Positions 7,158-14,335 of a stretch of 17,375 bases of DNA are shown piece by piece (position 1 is the stretch's first letter; every line of letters begins with the position of its first letter). Below the pieces are notes generated by a model. That model saw nothing but the letters and a program-made list of their open reading frames with translations. It made no database searches and had not been told where the DNA came from. Source of the DNA: DAOUEH01 sp034430515 (GTDB lineage: Bacteria > Chloroflexota > Dehalococcoidia > Dehalococcoidales > RBG-16-60-22); contig DAOUEP010000034.1 of NCBI GenBank assembly GCA_034430515.1, positions 1 through 17,375 on the forward strand, in the 5' to 3' direction. A program made the translations under genes and the position numbers.

Positions 7158-7343
7158 ATGACGCCCGAATACGATATCAAGGCCATGGCCGCCCGAATCG
7201 CCGCCCTCCGCCGCGACGCCACCGCGCTCAAGGAGATTTCCGGCGGCATCGAGGCCGTGGGACGCAACGCCGACCGCATCCTGAACTGCGTCCGCATGCT
7301 GGAAATCGACGTCAGCGACGCCGCCGGCCTGGACGAGGGCTGA
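7158..7343 (+). CDS. Small conserved-looking protein of unknown function (61 aa)
   Basis: I do not recognise a named family. The 61-residue product is predicted to be mostly helical and soluble: one long amphipathic helix (about residues 6-25, MAARIAALRRDATALKEI), then GGIEAVGRNADRILNCVRMLEIDVSD with a single cysteine at 43. There is no signal peptide or membrane segment. It has a clear AGGAG Shine-Dalgarno 6 bases before ATG and starts 9 bp after the ligase stop, so it is almost certainly co-transcribed with the ligase and translated. Its size and position suggest an accessory or small-subunit role for the ligase, but this is inference. Confidence 0.75.
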   Translation: MTPEYDIKAMAARIAALRRDATALKEISGGIEAVGRNADRILNCVRMLEIDVSDAAGLDEG

Positions 7344-7345
7344 AA

Positions 7346-7368
7346 CCCCCGCCCCCGCCCCGATACCC
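7346..7368 (-). other. G-quadruplex-type motif after the small gene
   Basis: On the minus strand four G runs (3, 4, 5 and 5 bases) are separated by loops of 4, 1 and 1 bases, which satisfies the usual quadruplex pattern. It begins 2 bases after the stop codon of the small gene. On the transcribed RNA the same stretch is C-rich and G-poor, as in Rho-loading regions. Confidence 0.45.
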
Positions 7369-7395
7369 GAACCGAAGTCGCCCCCGTCCCGGAGC

Positions 7396-7446
7396 CACGG
7401 CCTTCCCGTGCCCGCCGACTCGCCGGGGTCTGCCGGCGCCCTTTTT
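7396..7446 (+). terminator. Tandem hairpins ending the ligase operon
   Basis: A first hairpin CACGG / CCGTG (7396-7410, 5-nt loop) is followed by CGCCGG (7421-7426) / CCGGCG (7433-7438) with a 6-nt loop and then CCCTTTTT. The second is a standard Rho-independent terminator with a short five-T tail. Confidence 0.65.
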
Positions 7447-7457
7447 AAGCAGGCAAG

Positions 7458-7517
7458 CATATAAAACATATAAAAAATAATATGTCTTGACTCTCACGTC
7501 ACGTTAGACTTTATACT
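7458..7517 (+). promoter_or_regulatory. MerR-type promoter with 19-bp spacer and AT-rich upstream element
   Basis: TTGACT (7487-7492) and TATACT (7512-7517) are 19 bp apart, the overlong spacer characteristic of promoters activated by MerR-family proteins through DNA untwisting. Within it lies a near-perfect dyad, TCTCACGT-C-ACGTTAGA (7492-7508, one mismatched pair), the likely operator. Upstream an AT-rich stretch contains two tandem copies of CATATAAAA (7458-7475), placed like an UP element. Transcription would start near 7524. Confidence 0.85.
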
Positions 7518-7548
7518 GGAGACAGGCCGCGGGATTCGCAGGTGATAA

Positions 7549-8385
7549 ATGATATTTAGAATCGGAGATTTTTCCCGACTTTGCCGTGTTACCGTCAGGA
7601 CATTACGGTACTACGATGAAATAGGACTGCTCAGTCCGGCGAGGGTAGACCAGTTCACCGGTTATCGTTACTATTCGGTTGACCAGCTGCCCAAGCTGAA
7701 TCGTATCGCCATGCTAAAAGGCATCGGGCTGTCGCTCGATGACATCAACAGGCTATTACACAACGGTATGCCGGTGGACCATATCAGGCAGTTATTACAA
7801 GTTAAGCAGACCGAAATACAGGAGCGTTTGAATCAGGATAACGGGAGGCTACGCCAGGTAGAAAGATGGCTGGACAAAATAAACAAGGAAGGCGTAATGC
7901 CGACCGATATGTACATCCAGCGAAAAGATGTGCCCCGATTAAGGGTGATTAGCAAACGGGAAACCGGGACATATGAATATACCCCCAATAAACTGCGGGA
8001 AGAACTCCTGCAGCAAATCAATCGGCCGGAGAATCAGGCCTGCGTCAGGGTTACCGGCCCGGTAATGATGCTTTGTCACGATGAAGAATATAAGGAGAAA
8101 GACGCTGATATTGAAATGGCCGTGCCGATTTCTGGGGAAATATCAATAAACGAACCTTTAATAAAGCTCAAAATCCTGCCCAGATGCAGGGTCATTTCGG
8201 CTATTTATAAGGGCCCGTACGACGCCAGTGATAATGCTTACGCTCAAATATTCGAATATGCCGAGGGGCATAACCTTAAACTTACCACGCCCCTCCGCGA
8301 ATTATATCTCAACAGTGCGGAGGAAATACCCGAAGACGAATTATTGACCGAAATACAATGCCCCTTCCATGAATTGAAGTCATAG
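7549..8385 (+). CDS. MerR-family regulator with GyrI-like effector domain (BmrR/TipA type)
   Basis: This is a drug- or ligand-sensing transcription activator. The 278 residues begin with a MerR winged helix (RIGDFSRLCRVTVRTLRYYDEIGLL, 4-28, then GYRYYS 38-43), followed by a coiled-coil dimer helix (about 76-114) and a GyrI-like effector-binding domain (about 120-276, with the AIYKGPYD segment and the ELYLNSAEE end). The ATG at 7549 has AGGTG upstream, and the promoter with its 19-bp spacer and dyad lies directly in front, so it probably controls itself and the MATE gene 83 bp downstream. Two lines counted by hand are 42-47% GC against about 70% in the MATE gene; codon use is also more AT-ending. 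This suggests that the regulator was acquired separately. Confidence 0.92.
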   Translation: MIFRIGDFSRLCRVTVRTLRYYDEIGLLSPARVDQFTGYRYYSVDQLPKLNRIAMLKGIGLSLDDINRLLHNGMPVDHIRQLLQVKQTEIQERLNQDNGRLRQVERWLDKINKEGVMPTDMYIQRKDVPRLRVISKRETGTYEYTPNKLREELLQQINRPENQACVRVTGPVMMLCHDEEYKEKDADIEMAVPISGEISINEPLIKLKILPRCRVISAIYKGPYDASDNAYAQIFEYAEGHNLKLTTPLRELYLNSAEEIPEDELLTEIQCPFHELKS

Positions 8386-8468
8386 CAACCTCCGCAGGGT
8401 ACTAATCCGCGCCAGTTACCCCAGACTTCATCGCCATGCTTTCCATGCCGGAAAGTTGAGACGAACGC

Positions 8469-9854
8469 ATGAAAGAGAAATATACCGAAAGATTGGGCAC
8501 CGCCCCGCTGGGACGGCTGCTCCTGAGCCTGAGCGTGCCCTCTATCGCCGCCACGGTGACGGTCAGCCTGTACAACGTGGTGGATACCTTCTGGGTGGCG
8601 CGGCTGGGCTACGAGGCCATCGCGGCGCTGACGGTTGTCTTCCCCTACCAGATTCTCTTTATCGCCATGGGGGCGGGCACCGGGGTGGGCGTGGCGGCGC
8701 TGGTCTCGCGGCGCTTCGGCGAAAACAACCTGGAGGCCACCAACCGGGCCGCCGGGCAGATATTCTTCCTGAGCCTCTTCTGGGGGCTCCTCTTCATGGG
8801 CTGCGCCGTTTTCTTTTCCCGGGAAATGCTGGCCGCCTTCGGCGCCACGCCCGACATCATGGACTACGCCGGGCAATACCTGGTGATAACGGCCTACGGC
8901 GCGCCGCAGATTATCTTCGCCTTCGTGGCTTCCAGCCTCATCCGCGCCTCCGGCGACGCCGTCAAGCCGATGATAATGATGATTTCCGCCTCGGTCCTCA
9001 ACATCGTCCTCGACCCGTTCCTGATACTGGGCATCGGCCCCTTCCCGGAGATGGGCATCGCGGGCGCCGCCATCGCCACTGTCATCGCCCAGTCGGTCGG
9101 GGCGGGGCTGGGGCTGATTTATTTCTTCGCCAACCGGACGGCCTTCCGGATTAAACCGCACCACCTGCGGCCGGATATGTCCATCCTGCGCGATATTTAC
9201 CGCGTCGGGGCGCCCTCGGCGGTGCTGGAGGTAACCGAGAGCCTGGTCTTCGTCCTCTTTAACAACGTGGTTTCCGCCTTCGGGTCGGTGGCCATCGCCG
9301 CCGTCGGCATGGTGATGCGCATCTCCGACCTGGCCTTTATGCCCATCATCGGCGTGGCGCACGGGCTTTTGCCCATCGTGGGCTACAACTTCGGCTCGGG
9401 CGACTACCGGCGGCTCTGGCGGGCGGTGGTGCTGGCGGCCGGGGGCATCGCGGCGCTGCTGGCGCTGTCGACGGTCTTCATCGAGATTTTGACCCCGCAG
9501 GTAGTGGGCATCTTCAGCGAAGATGCCGCCCTGCTGGCCATTACCGTCCCCGCGATGCGCATCATGCTGGCCACGCTGGTCCTGTTGGGACCCAACATCA
9601 TCTTTATCGTCACGCTGCAGGGGCTCTCGCGGGGCATGATGGCGCTGGTGCTCTCGCTGCTGCGCCAGTTCCTCCTCTTCGTGCCCTTCCTCTACCTCTT
9701 CGCCCACTTCTTCGGCCTTACCGGGATATGGGTCTCGATGCCGGTCTCGGATATACTCGGTTTCGTGGTGTCGTTCTACTTCATCTACTGGATTTACCGG
9801 ACGCACCGGCGCGAGGGAAAGCTGGATAGCGCGTTTAGCGGCCGCGCAGGATAG
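8469..9854 (+). CDS. MATE family multidrug efflux transporter
   Basis: This inner-membrane, cation-coupled efflux pump of the MATE (NorM/DinF) family has 461 residues, the usual length, and about twelve hydrophobic segments. Family features include the N-terminal LLSLSVPSIAATVTVSLYNVVDTFWVARLG block, GTGVGVAALVSRRFGENN, the SSLIRASGDAVKPMIMM segment in the first half and GVAHGLLPIVGYNFGSGDYRR in the second half, reflecting the internal two-fold repeat. It follows the MerR regulator and is its likely target. The ATG at 8469 has only a distant GGAAAG, so the start is moderately certain. Its last 20 bp overlap the convergent SDR gene. Confidence 0.92.
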   Translation: MKEKYTERLGTAPLGRLLLSLSVPSIAATVTVSLYNVVDTFWVARLGYEAIAALTVVFPYQILFIAMGAGTGVGVAALVSRRFGENNLEATNRAAGQIFFLSLFWGLLFMGCAVFFSREMLAAFGATPDIMDYAGQYLVITAYGAPQIIFAFVASSLIRASGDAVKPMIMMISASVLNIVLDPFLILGIGPFPEMGIAGAAIATVIAQSVGAGLGLIYFFANRTAFRIKPHHLRPDMSILRDIYRVGAPSAVLEVTESLVFVLFNNVVSAFGSVAIAAVGMVMRISDLAFMPIIGVAHGLLPIVGYNFGSGDYRRLWRAVVLAAGGIAALLALSTVFIEILTPQVVGIFSEDAALLAITVPAMRIMLATLVLLGPNIIFIVTLQGLSRGMMALVLSLLRQFLLFVPFLYLFAHFFGLTGIWVSMPVSDILGFVVSFYFIYWIYRTHRREGKLDSAFSGRAG

Positions 9855-11094
9855 CGGCCAGCCGCTCGGTGGTGGTCTGCCATTCGCCCATTATCTTCAG
9901 CTGGGCCTTCAGTGCCTCCGGGTCCTGGACGTAGCCCCGCGCCAGCTCCTGGAGGTGCTTCCAGTAGGCGGCCAGCTTTTCCAGCGGGGCGGGCAGGTCG
10001 CTCAAGGCGCCGGCGTCGGCTTCGGCCAGGGCCTGCTCCAGCGCCGCCAGGGACGCCAGCCAGGCCTCCACCGGGGCCCCGGCCACCTTGCGGAAGTTGG
10101 ACGTTATCCAGCGCCGCTCGAAGAGCGGCCGCCGCTGCCAGCCGGCGCTTTGCTCGGCGAGGGTGGCGCGGGCCTGCTGGCAGAGTTTTAGGGCCTCGGC
10201 CAGTCGCCTGTCGTTGAGATTGAAGGGCGTTTTCTTCTTCTCTACCTTCTTTTGCCCCCCGATGCCGGCCGCGGCCAGGGCCTGCCGCGAGGTTATCTCC
10301 TGCCCGTGAAAGCCCACTGCCAGGGCGATGGCGGCGGCGAATCCGGCCCCGGCGGCCTCCACGCTGATGGCCGCCGCCTTGTTCATGGCCATGAATTCCT
10401 CCGGGGTCATATCGTAGAGGGGGGCCAGTTCGGCCACGGCCGCTTCCAGGCCGGGCGTGGGGGCCTGCCCCGGCGCGATGGTCAGGGCGTAAACGCCGGT
10501 TCCTTCCAGCTCGGCGGCCAGCGTCGCCGCCAGCTCCGCCTGCGCCCGCTTGAAGACCTCGTAGCCGGCCAGACAGGCCCCGCCGTAAGAGGAGACGCCG
10601 ACGAAGACGCCGTAGTCCCGCTCCAGCATGTCGGGCAGAAAGGTCTGCGCCAGCAGGAAAGGCCCGCGCAGGTTGACGCGGTAGCTTAAATCCACGGCCT
10701 CCGGCGCCAGGTCGGCCACGGCCCCCACCGGGACCACGGCGGCGTTATTGAGGACGATGTCCACCTTGCCGCAGGCCTTGATGGCTTTCTCGCGCAGGCG
10801 CTTGACGGCCTTTTCGTCGCCGATGTCGGTATGGATAAAGACGGCCCGGTCGGCCTCCAGCCGGGCGTTGATGGCGGCGGCGGCGGCCGCGCCGGTATCT
10901 TTATCAATCTCGGCGATAATCACCCGCGCCCCCAGCCAGGCCAGGGCCAGGGCGGCCTCCCGCCCGATGCCCCGCCCCGCCCCGGTCACCACGGCCACCT
11001 CGCCCATCAGGGCGTCTTGGGGCAGCCGGCCGGTGCTGATTAACAGCGCACTTTCTTGCGGAGGTGGTTGCGTTTCTTCCGGAGGTGGTTCCAT
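9835..11094 (-). CDS. Short-chain dehydrogenase/reductase with C-terminal helical extension
   Basis: Residues 30 to about 275 form a classical SDR: nucleotide loop TGAGRGIG (37-44), NNAA (116-119), catalytic serine 168 or 169, Y178 and K182 (YEVFK), followed by the APGQAPTPG segment. It should be an NAD(P)-dependent oxidoreductase of unknown substrate. Two things are unusual. The N-terminus is proline-rich with a doubled heptad (EPPPEET, QPPPQES). The enzyme also continues for about 140 residues beyond a normal SDR, through a lysine-rich linker (281-289) into a helical region (about 292-419) with SAGWQRRPLFERRWI in its middle; I do not recognise this region. The gene starts 2 bp after the TatD stop, in a coupled operon, and converges with the MATE gene. 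Confidence 0.85.
   Translation of the reverse strand: MEPPPEETQPPPQESALLISTGRLPQDALMGEVAVVTGAGRGIGREAALALAWLGARVIIAEIDKDTGAAAAAAINARLEADRAVFIHTDIGDEKAVKRLREKAIKACGKVDIVLNNAAVVPVGAVADLAPEAVDLSYRVNLRGPFLLAQTFLPDMLERDYGVFVGVSSYGGACLAGYEVFKRAQAELAATLAAELEGTGVYALTIAPGQAPTPGLEAAVAELAPLYDMTPEEFMAMNKAAAISVEAAGAGFAAAIALAVGFHGQEITSRQALAAAGIGGQKKVEKKKTPFNLNDRRLAEALKLCQQARATLAEQSAGWQRRPLFERRWITSNFRKVAGAPVEAWLASLAALEQALAEADAGALSDLPAPLEKLAAYWKHLQELARGYVQDPEALKAQLKIMGEWQTTTERLAAILRGR
11052..11093. repeat. 21-bp imperfect tandem duplication in the SDR 5' end
   Basis: Two adjacent 21-bp units (11052-11072 and 11073-11093) are identical at 17 positions; most differences lie at the 3' end of the unit. They encode the doubled proline-rich heptad directly after the SDR start codon. 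Confidence 0.75.
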
Positions 11095-11096
11095 TT

Positions 11097-11897
11097 TCAG
11101 TCCCGCCCTTCGCCAGTCCCGTTGGCCGGCGATGATACGATATTAAAGAGCCGCCGGGCATTAGCCGTGGTGGCGGCGGCCATTTCCGCCTCGGTGACCC
11201 CCTTCAGCTCCGCCGCGCCCCGTAGCGAGCGGCGCACGTCGGCGGGGCGGGCCGAGAACTCGTCGTCGCGGCCCCGCCCGTAGGTCACCGGGCTGTCCGT
11301 CTCCAGCAGCAGCCGCTCCAGCGGCGTTTCCCGCACCGCCCGCCGGTGCTCCTCGTGGTAGGCCACCGCCGGCGTCACCGAGATATAATAACCCCTGGCG
11401 CCGATTTCCCGCAAGACCGACGAGGTGCCGGTGTACCAGTGGAAGACGACTTTTTCCAGCCCCGCCGCGACGACGGCGTCCAGGGCGTCCCGCCAGGCGT
11501 AGCGGGAGTGGATGAGGGCGGGTTTGCCGCTGGCCCTGGCTATCTTGAGGATGTCCGCCAGCACCCGCTTTTGTAATTCTTTGGGCGCCCCGGCCCGCAC
11601 GCGCTTGTGGTAGTCCAGCCCCACCTCGCCGATGGCGACGGCCTTGTCGGCGTGGTCGGCGATAAAGACCAGGTTGGCCTCGATATCCGCCTCGCGGACG
11701 AGCCAGGGGTGCCAGCCCAGCGCCGGGTAGACGAAACCCGGATACGACTCGGCCAGCTCCAGGACTTTACTATTGGAGGCGATGCCCTGACCGACGGCGA
11801 CAATGGCGACTACCCCGGCCTCCCGGGCCGCCGCCAGGGCCGCATCCAGGTCGGCGATTTCGTCCAGGTGGGCGTGGGTATCGATAACCGGATACAT
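11097..11897 (-). CDS. TatD-family metal-dependent hydrolase
   Basis: This 266-residue TIM-barrel hydrolase has the metal-binding pattern of the TatD/amidohydrolase group: DTHAHLD (H8, H10), GWHP (H63), GEVGLDY (E91), IHSR (H130), FHWYTG (H153) and ETDSP (D201). Characterised TatD proteins are DNases; whether this one is a nuclease or acts on another bond cannot be told. It sits between a membrane protein gene (1-bp gap upstream) and the SDR gene (2-bp gap downstream), so all three are likely made from one message. The ATG is at 11895-11897. The serine/glycine-rich tail after the family end (SSPANGTGEGRD) is nonconserved in appearance. Confidence 0.9.
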   Translation of the reverse strand: MYPVIDTHAHLDEIADLDAALAAAREAGVVAIVAVGQGIASNSKVLELAESYPGFVYPALGWHPWLVREADIEANLVFIADHADKAVAIGEVGLDYHKRVRAGAPKELQKRVLADILKIARASGKPALIHSRYAWRDALDAVVAAGLEKVVFHWYTGTSSVLREIGARGYYISVTPAVAYHEEHRRAVRETPLERLLLETDSPVTYGRGRDDEFSARPADVRRSLRGAAELKGVTEAEMAAATTANARRLFNIVSSPANGTGEGRD

Positions 11898-11898
11898 C

Positions 11899-12648
11899 TT
11901 ATTTAGCCGCCCGGAACACCGGCGAAGGTTGGGCCTGGAAGGGATGGGTGCGCAGCACCAGCGAGTAGAGGAAAGGATAGTTGGCCTGGAGGTGCTGCAC
12001 GTAGTCCAGCCACTCGCTGGCCAGGTGGTCGTACATCCGCTCGATGTCCACGGCCAGGTGCGCCAGGTCTTCCTCCGGCAGGCCCGTGAGGTTGTCCCTG
12101 GCCCCCAGCTCCTCGTCGAGGTGGGTGGTCGCCCAGAGCAGGTCGGTAAAGCGGTCGTGCTCCAGCAGGTTGGGGTTCTCCAGCAGCGTCAGCAGGTACA
12201 TACGCTTGCCGGCCAGCGACTTCTTGAGCTCTTCCAGGTCGAGGCGGTGGATAGCCACGTCCGCCTTGAGGTGATAGGCGTAGGCCGCCGCCCGCTTGAA
12301 GTCTTTGGCCGTCCAGTCCTTGGTGACGTTGAGGTGGCGCGCAATTTCCTCGCGGTTCTGGAAGTCCTCGATTAGCTCCGCCAGCAGGCGGTTGCCGACC
12401 TCGCTGAAAAAGGCCCCGATGACCATGTTGAGCTTGTAGAGCATCGCCTGCTTCTCGCGGCGGGTGAGGATGCGCTCGATGACGATGACCACCAGGAAGA
12501 CCTCCAGCGGCAGGAAGGCGAAATCGCCCAGGAGGTAGATAAAGATGTGGTGCGGGTCGCCGAAGATGAGGAAGTGGACATAATAGAGCAGCGCCGAGGC
12601 CCCCAGGAAGCCGGCGGCCACCAGCAGGAAGACCCTATTGCCTTTCAT
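11899..12648 (-). CDS. Two-TM membrane protein of unknown function
   Basis: This 249-residue protein has two hydrophobic segments (about 5-27 and 36-60) separated by a short GDPHH turn, then an arginine-rich boundary (RILTRREKQ, 59-67) and a cytoplasmic helical domain of about 180 residues starting MLYKLNMVIGAFFSEVGNRLL. By the positive-inside rule the short N-terminus and the large domain are in the cytoplasm. I know of no assigned function; the MLYKLNMVIGAFFSEVG stretch looks conserved. The ATG has GGGGGT upstream. It is the first gene of a three-gene unit with TatD and the SDR. Residues such as H-L-D-E-E-L and several histidines are scattered through the soluble part, but no catalytic motif is clear. 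Confidence 0.8.
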   Translation of the reverse strand: MKGNRVFLLVAAGFLGASALLYYVHFLIFGDPHHIFIYLLGDFAFLPLEVFLVVIVIERILTRREKQAMLYKLNMVIGAFFSEVGNRLLAELIEDFQNREEIARHLNVTKDWTAKDFKRAAAYAYHLKADVAIHRLDLEELKKSLAGKRMYLLTLLENPNLLEHDRFTDLLWATTHLDEELGARDNLTGLPEEDLAHLAVDIERMYDHLASEWLDYVQHLQANYPFLYSLVLRTHPFQAQPSPVFRAAK

Positions 12649-12737
12649 GTGTTACCCCCGAAGAGACGGCCTTACCCGTTATAGTATCACATTCGTAACA
12701 CCGACATAACCTTGGCCGTGTTGATTTCATCGCTTTG

Positions 12738-12746
12738 TGCTATAAT
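12738..12746 (+). promoter_or_regulatory. Extended -10 promoter of the flavoprotein operon
   Basis: TGC followed by TATAAT (12741-12746) is a perfect extended -10 element. The best -35-like hexamer, TTGATT at 12721-12726, is only 14 bp away, so recognition probably relies on the TGn motif. The flavoprotein start codon is 48 bp downstream. Confidence 0.7.
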
Positions 12747-12793
12747 GCTCTATCCGGCGGGACACTACTCCCTTAAATATACAGGAGGACAGC

Positions 12794-14293
12794 ATGGGCA
12801 AGTCAATCATTATCATCGGCGGGGGGCTTACCGGGCTGGCGACGGGCTGCTACGGGCGGATGAATGGCTATAAAACGTCCATCTTCGAGATGCATGATAT
12901 CGCCGGGGGTGTGGCCACCGCCTGGAAGCGTAAGGGCTACACCATTGACGGGGCGATGAACTGGCTGGTGGGCACCAAGCCGGGCACCGGCCTTTACCGG
13001 TTCTGGGAGGAGCTGGGGGCGGCGGCGGGCTGGAAAATCTATAACCACGACCGCTATTCCGTCAGCGAAAACGAGCGGGGTGAGGCGATTACCGTTTACT
13101 GCGACGCCGACCGCTTCGAGGAGTACCTGCTGGAACTGGCCCCGGAAGACAAGGACGTTATCAGAGAGTTCACCGAAGGGATACGGGCTTTCTCCAAGAT
13201 GGACATGGTCAGGGAAAAACCCGACGAACTGAACAACCTGTGGGATGGCATCAAAGCGATAAAAATGCTCCCCATGCTGCGGCTGATGAAAAAATGGCTC
13301 AAGGTACCCGTCGGGGACTTTGTCCAGCGCTTTAAGAACCCCTACCTGCGCCAGATGCTGACACTCGCCTTCGGCGGCGGCACCTGGCCGATGATGCTCA
13401 TCCTGTGGATACTGGGCTTTCAGCACGGCAAGTCGGCCGGTTACGTCGTCGGCGGGGCGCTGGATTTAGTCCACCGCCTCGAAAAACGCTACCGCGACCT
13501 CGGCGGCGAAATCACCCTTAAAGCCAGGGTCGCCAAAATCCTGGTGGAAAACGATAAGGCCGTGGGCATCAAACTGGCCGACGGTACGGAGCACCGCGCC
13601 GACTGGGTCGTCTCCGCCGCCGACGGGCGCACCACCATATTCGATATGCTCGGCGGGAAATACGTTGACGACGCCATCAAAGACCGCTACGCCAACCCCA
13701 ACCTCTTCGCGCCGCTGGTGCATATCGCTTTGGGGGTAGCCGGCAAATGCGACGAAGTGCCGACCTGCGTCGGCGGTTATACTTTCCCCCTGGAGAAACC
13801 CATCACCGTCGCCGGCAAGGAGCACCAGCGCCTGGGGGTGCTCAGCTTCAGCTTCGACCCCAACCTGGCGCCGGAAGGCAAGACGGTGCTCAAAGTCCAG
13901 TTCGATACCGACTACGACTACTGGGAGAAGCTCTACCGGGAGCCGGAGCGCTATAAAGCGGAGAAAGCGCGCATCGCCGACCTCGTCGTCGCCGCCCTGG
14001 ATAAGCGCTTCCCCGGCCTGGCCAAGCAGATTGAGATGCGCGACGTGGCCACCCCGATGACCTGGGTGCGCTACACCGGCAACTGGCGGGGCAGCTACGA
14101 GGGCTGGATGTTCGGCGCCGAGTCTTTTACCGGGTCGATGAAAAAGACCCTCCCCGGTCTGGACAGCTTCTACATGGCGGGGCAGTGGGTCAATCCCGGC
14201 GGCGGCATGCCCACGGCGGCGATGTCGGGCCGCAACACCCTGCAGCTTATCTGCCACCGCGACGGCCAAAAGTTCGTCGCCACCAAACCCTAG
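12794..14293 (+). CDS. FAD-dependent oxidoreductase, phytoene desaturase/CrtI-like (COG1233 type)
   Basis: This 499-residue flavoprotein starts with the FAD-binding Rossmann motif IIIIGGGLTGLATG (5-18), followed by FEMHDIAGGVATAWKRKGYTIDGAMNW, characteristic of the carotenoid desaturase/amine oxidase superfamily. The C-terminal FAD motif MAGQWVNPGGGMPTAAMSGRNT (461-482) is intact. Family members desaturate or isomerise carotenoids, saturate prenyl chains or oxidise other lipids; no phytoene synthase or other carotenoid gene is nearby, so the substrate is open. The central region (about 130-225) is hydrophobic enough for a membrane-facing surface. AGGAGG precedes the ATG by 5 bases and a good promoter lies upstream. 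An ArsA-type ATPase and a cupin follow. Confidence 0.88.
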   Translation: MGKSIIIIGGGLTGLATGCYGRMNGYKTSIFEMHDIAGGVATAWKRKGYTIDGAMNWLVGTKPGTGLYRFWEELGAAAGWKIYNHDRYSVSENERGEAITVYCDADRFEEYLLELAPEDKDVIREFTEGIRAFSKMDMVREKPDELNNLWDGIKAIKMLPMLRLMKKWLKVPVGDFVQRFKNPYLRQMLTLAFGGGTWPMMLILWILGFQHGKSAGYVVGGALDLVHRLEKRYRDLGGEITLKARVAKILVENDKAVGIKLADGTEHRADWVVSAADGRTTIFDMLGGKYVDDAIKDRYANPNLFAPLVHIALGVAGKCDEVPTCVGGYTFPLEKPITVAGKEHQRLGVLSFSFDPNLAPEGKTVLKVQFDTDYDYWEKLYREPERYKAEKARIADLVVAALDKRFPGLAKQIEMRDVATPMTWVRYTGNWRGSYEGWMFGAESFTGSMKKTLPGLDSFYMAGQWVNPGGGMPTAAMSGRNTLQLICHRDGQKFVATKP

Positions 14294-14294
14294 C

Positions 14295-14306
14295 GGCGCT
14301 TGCGCC
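14295..14306. other. Short GC hairpin between flavoprotein and ATPase genes
   Basis: GGCGCTTGCGCC is a perfect 12-bp palindrome two bases after the flavoprotein stop, able to form GGCG-CTTG-CGCC in the mRNA. No T run follows, so it is not a terminator. It would bury the TTG at 14300, which argues against that codon as the ATPase start. Confidence 0.4.
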
Positions 14307-14335
14307 CGGCATCCCCTTTATTGTTCAATAGCAGC

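Noticed and set aside
8244..9806. A 520-codon open frame on the minus strand across the MATE gene
   Set aside because: It is antisense to a well-supported MATE gene and its product is a low-complexity run of H, R, G, D, E and Q, as expected from the reverse frame of GC-rich coding sequence.
13466..14269. Long minus-strand frame within the flavoprotein gene
   Set aside because: It is antisense to a gene with both FAD motifs intact and has no recognisable motif or ribosome site.
14300..14335. TTG start 12 codons upstream for the ArsA-type ATPase
   Set aside because: It has no Shine-Dalgarno, lies within a GC hairpin, and the family normally begins a few residues before the P-loop. It is not fully excluded.
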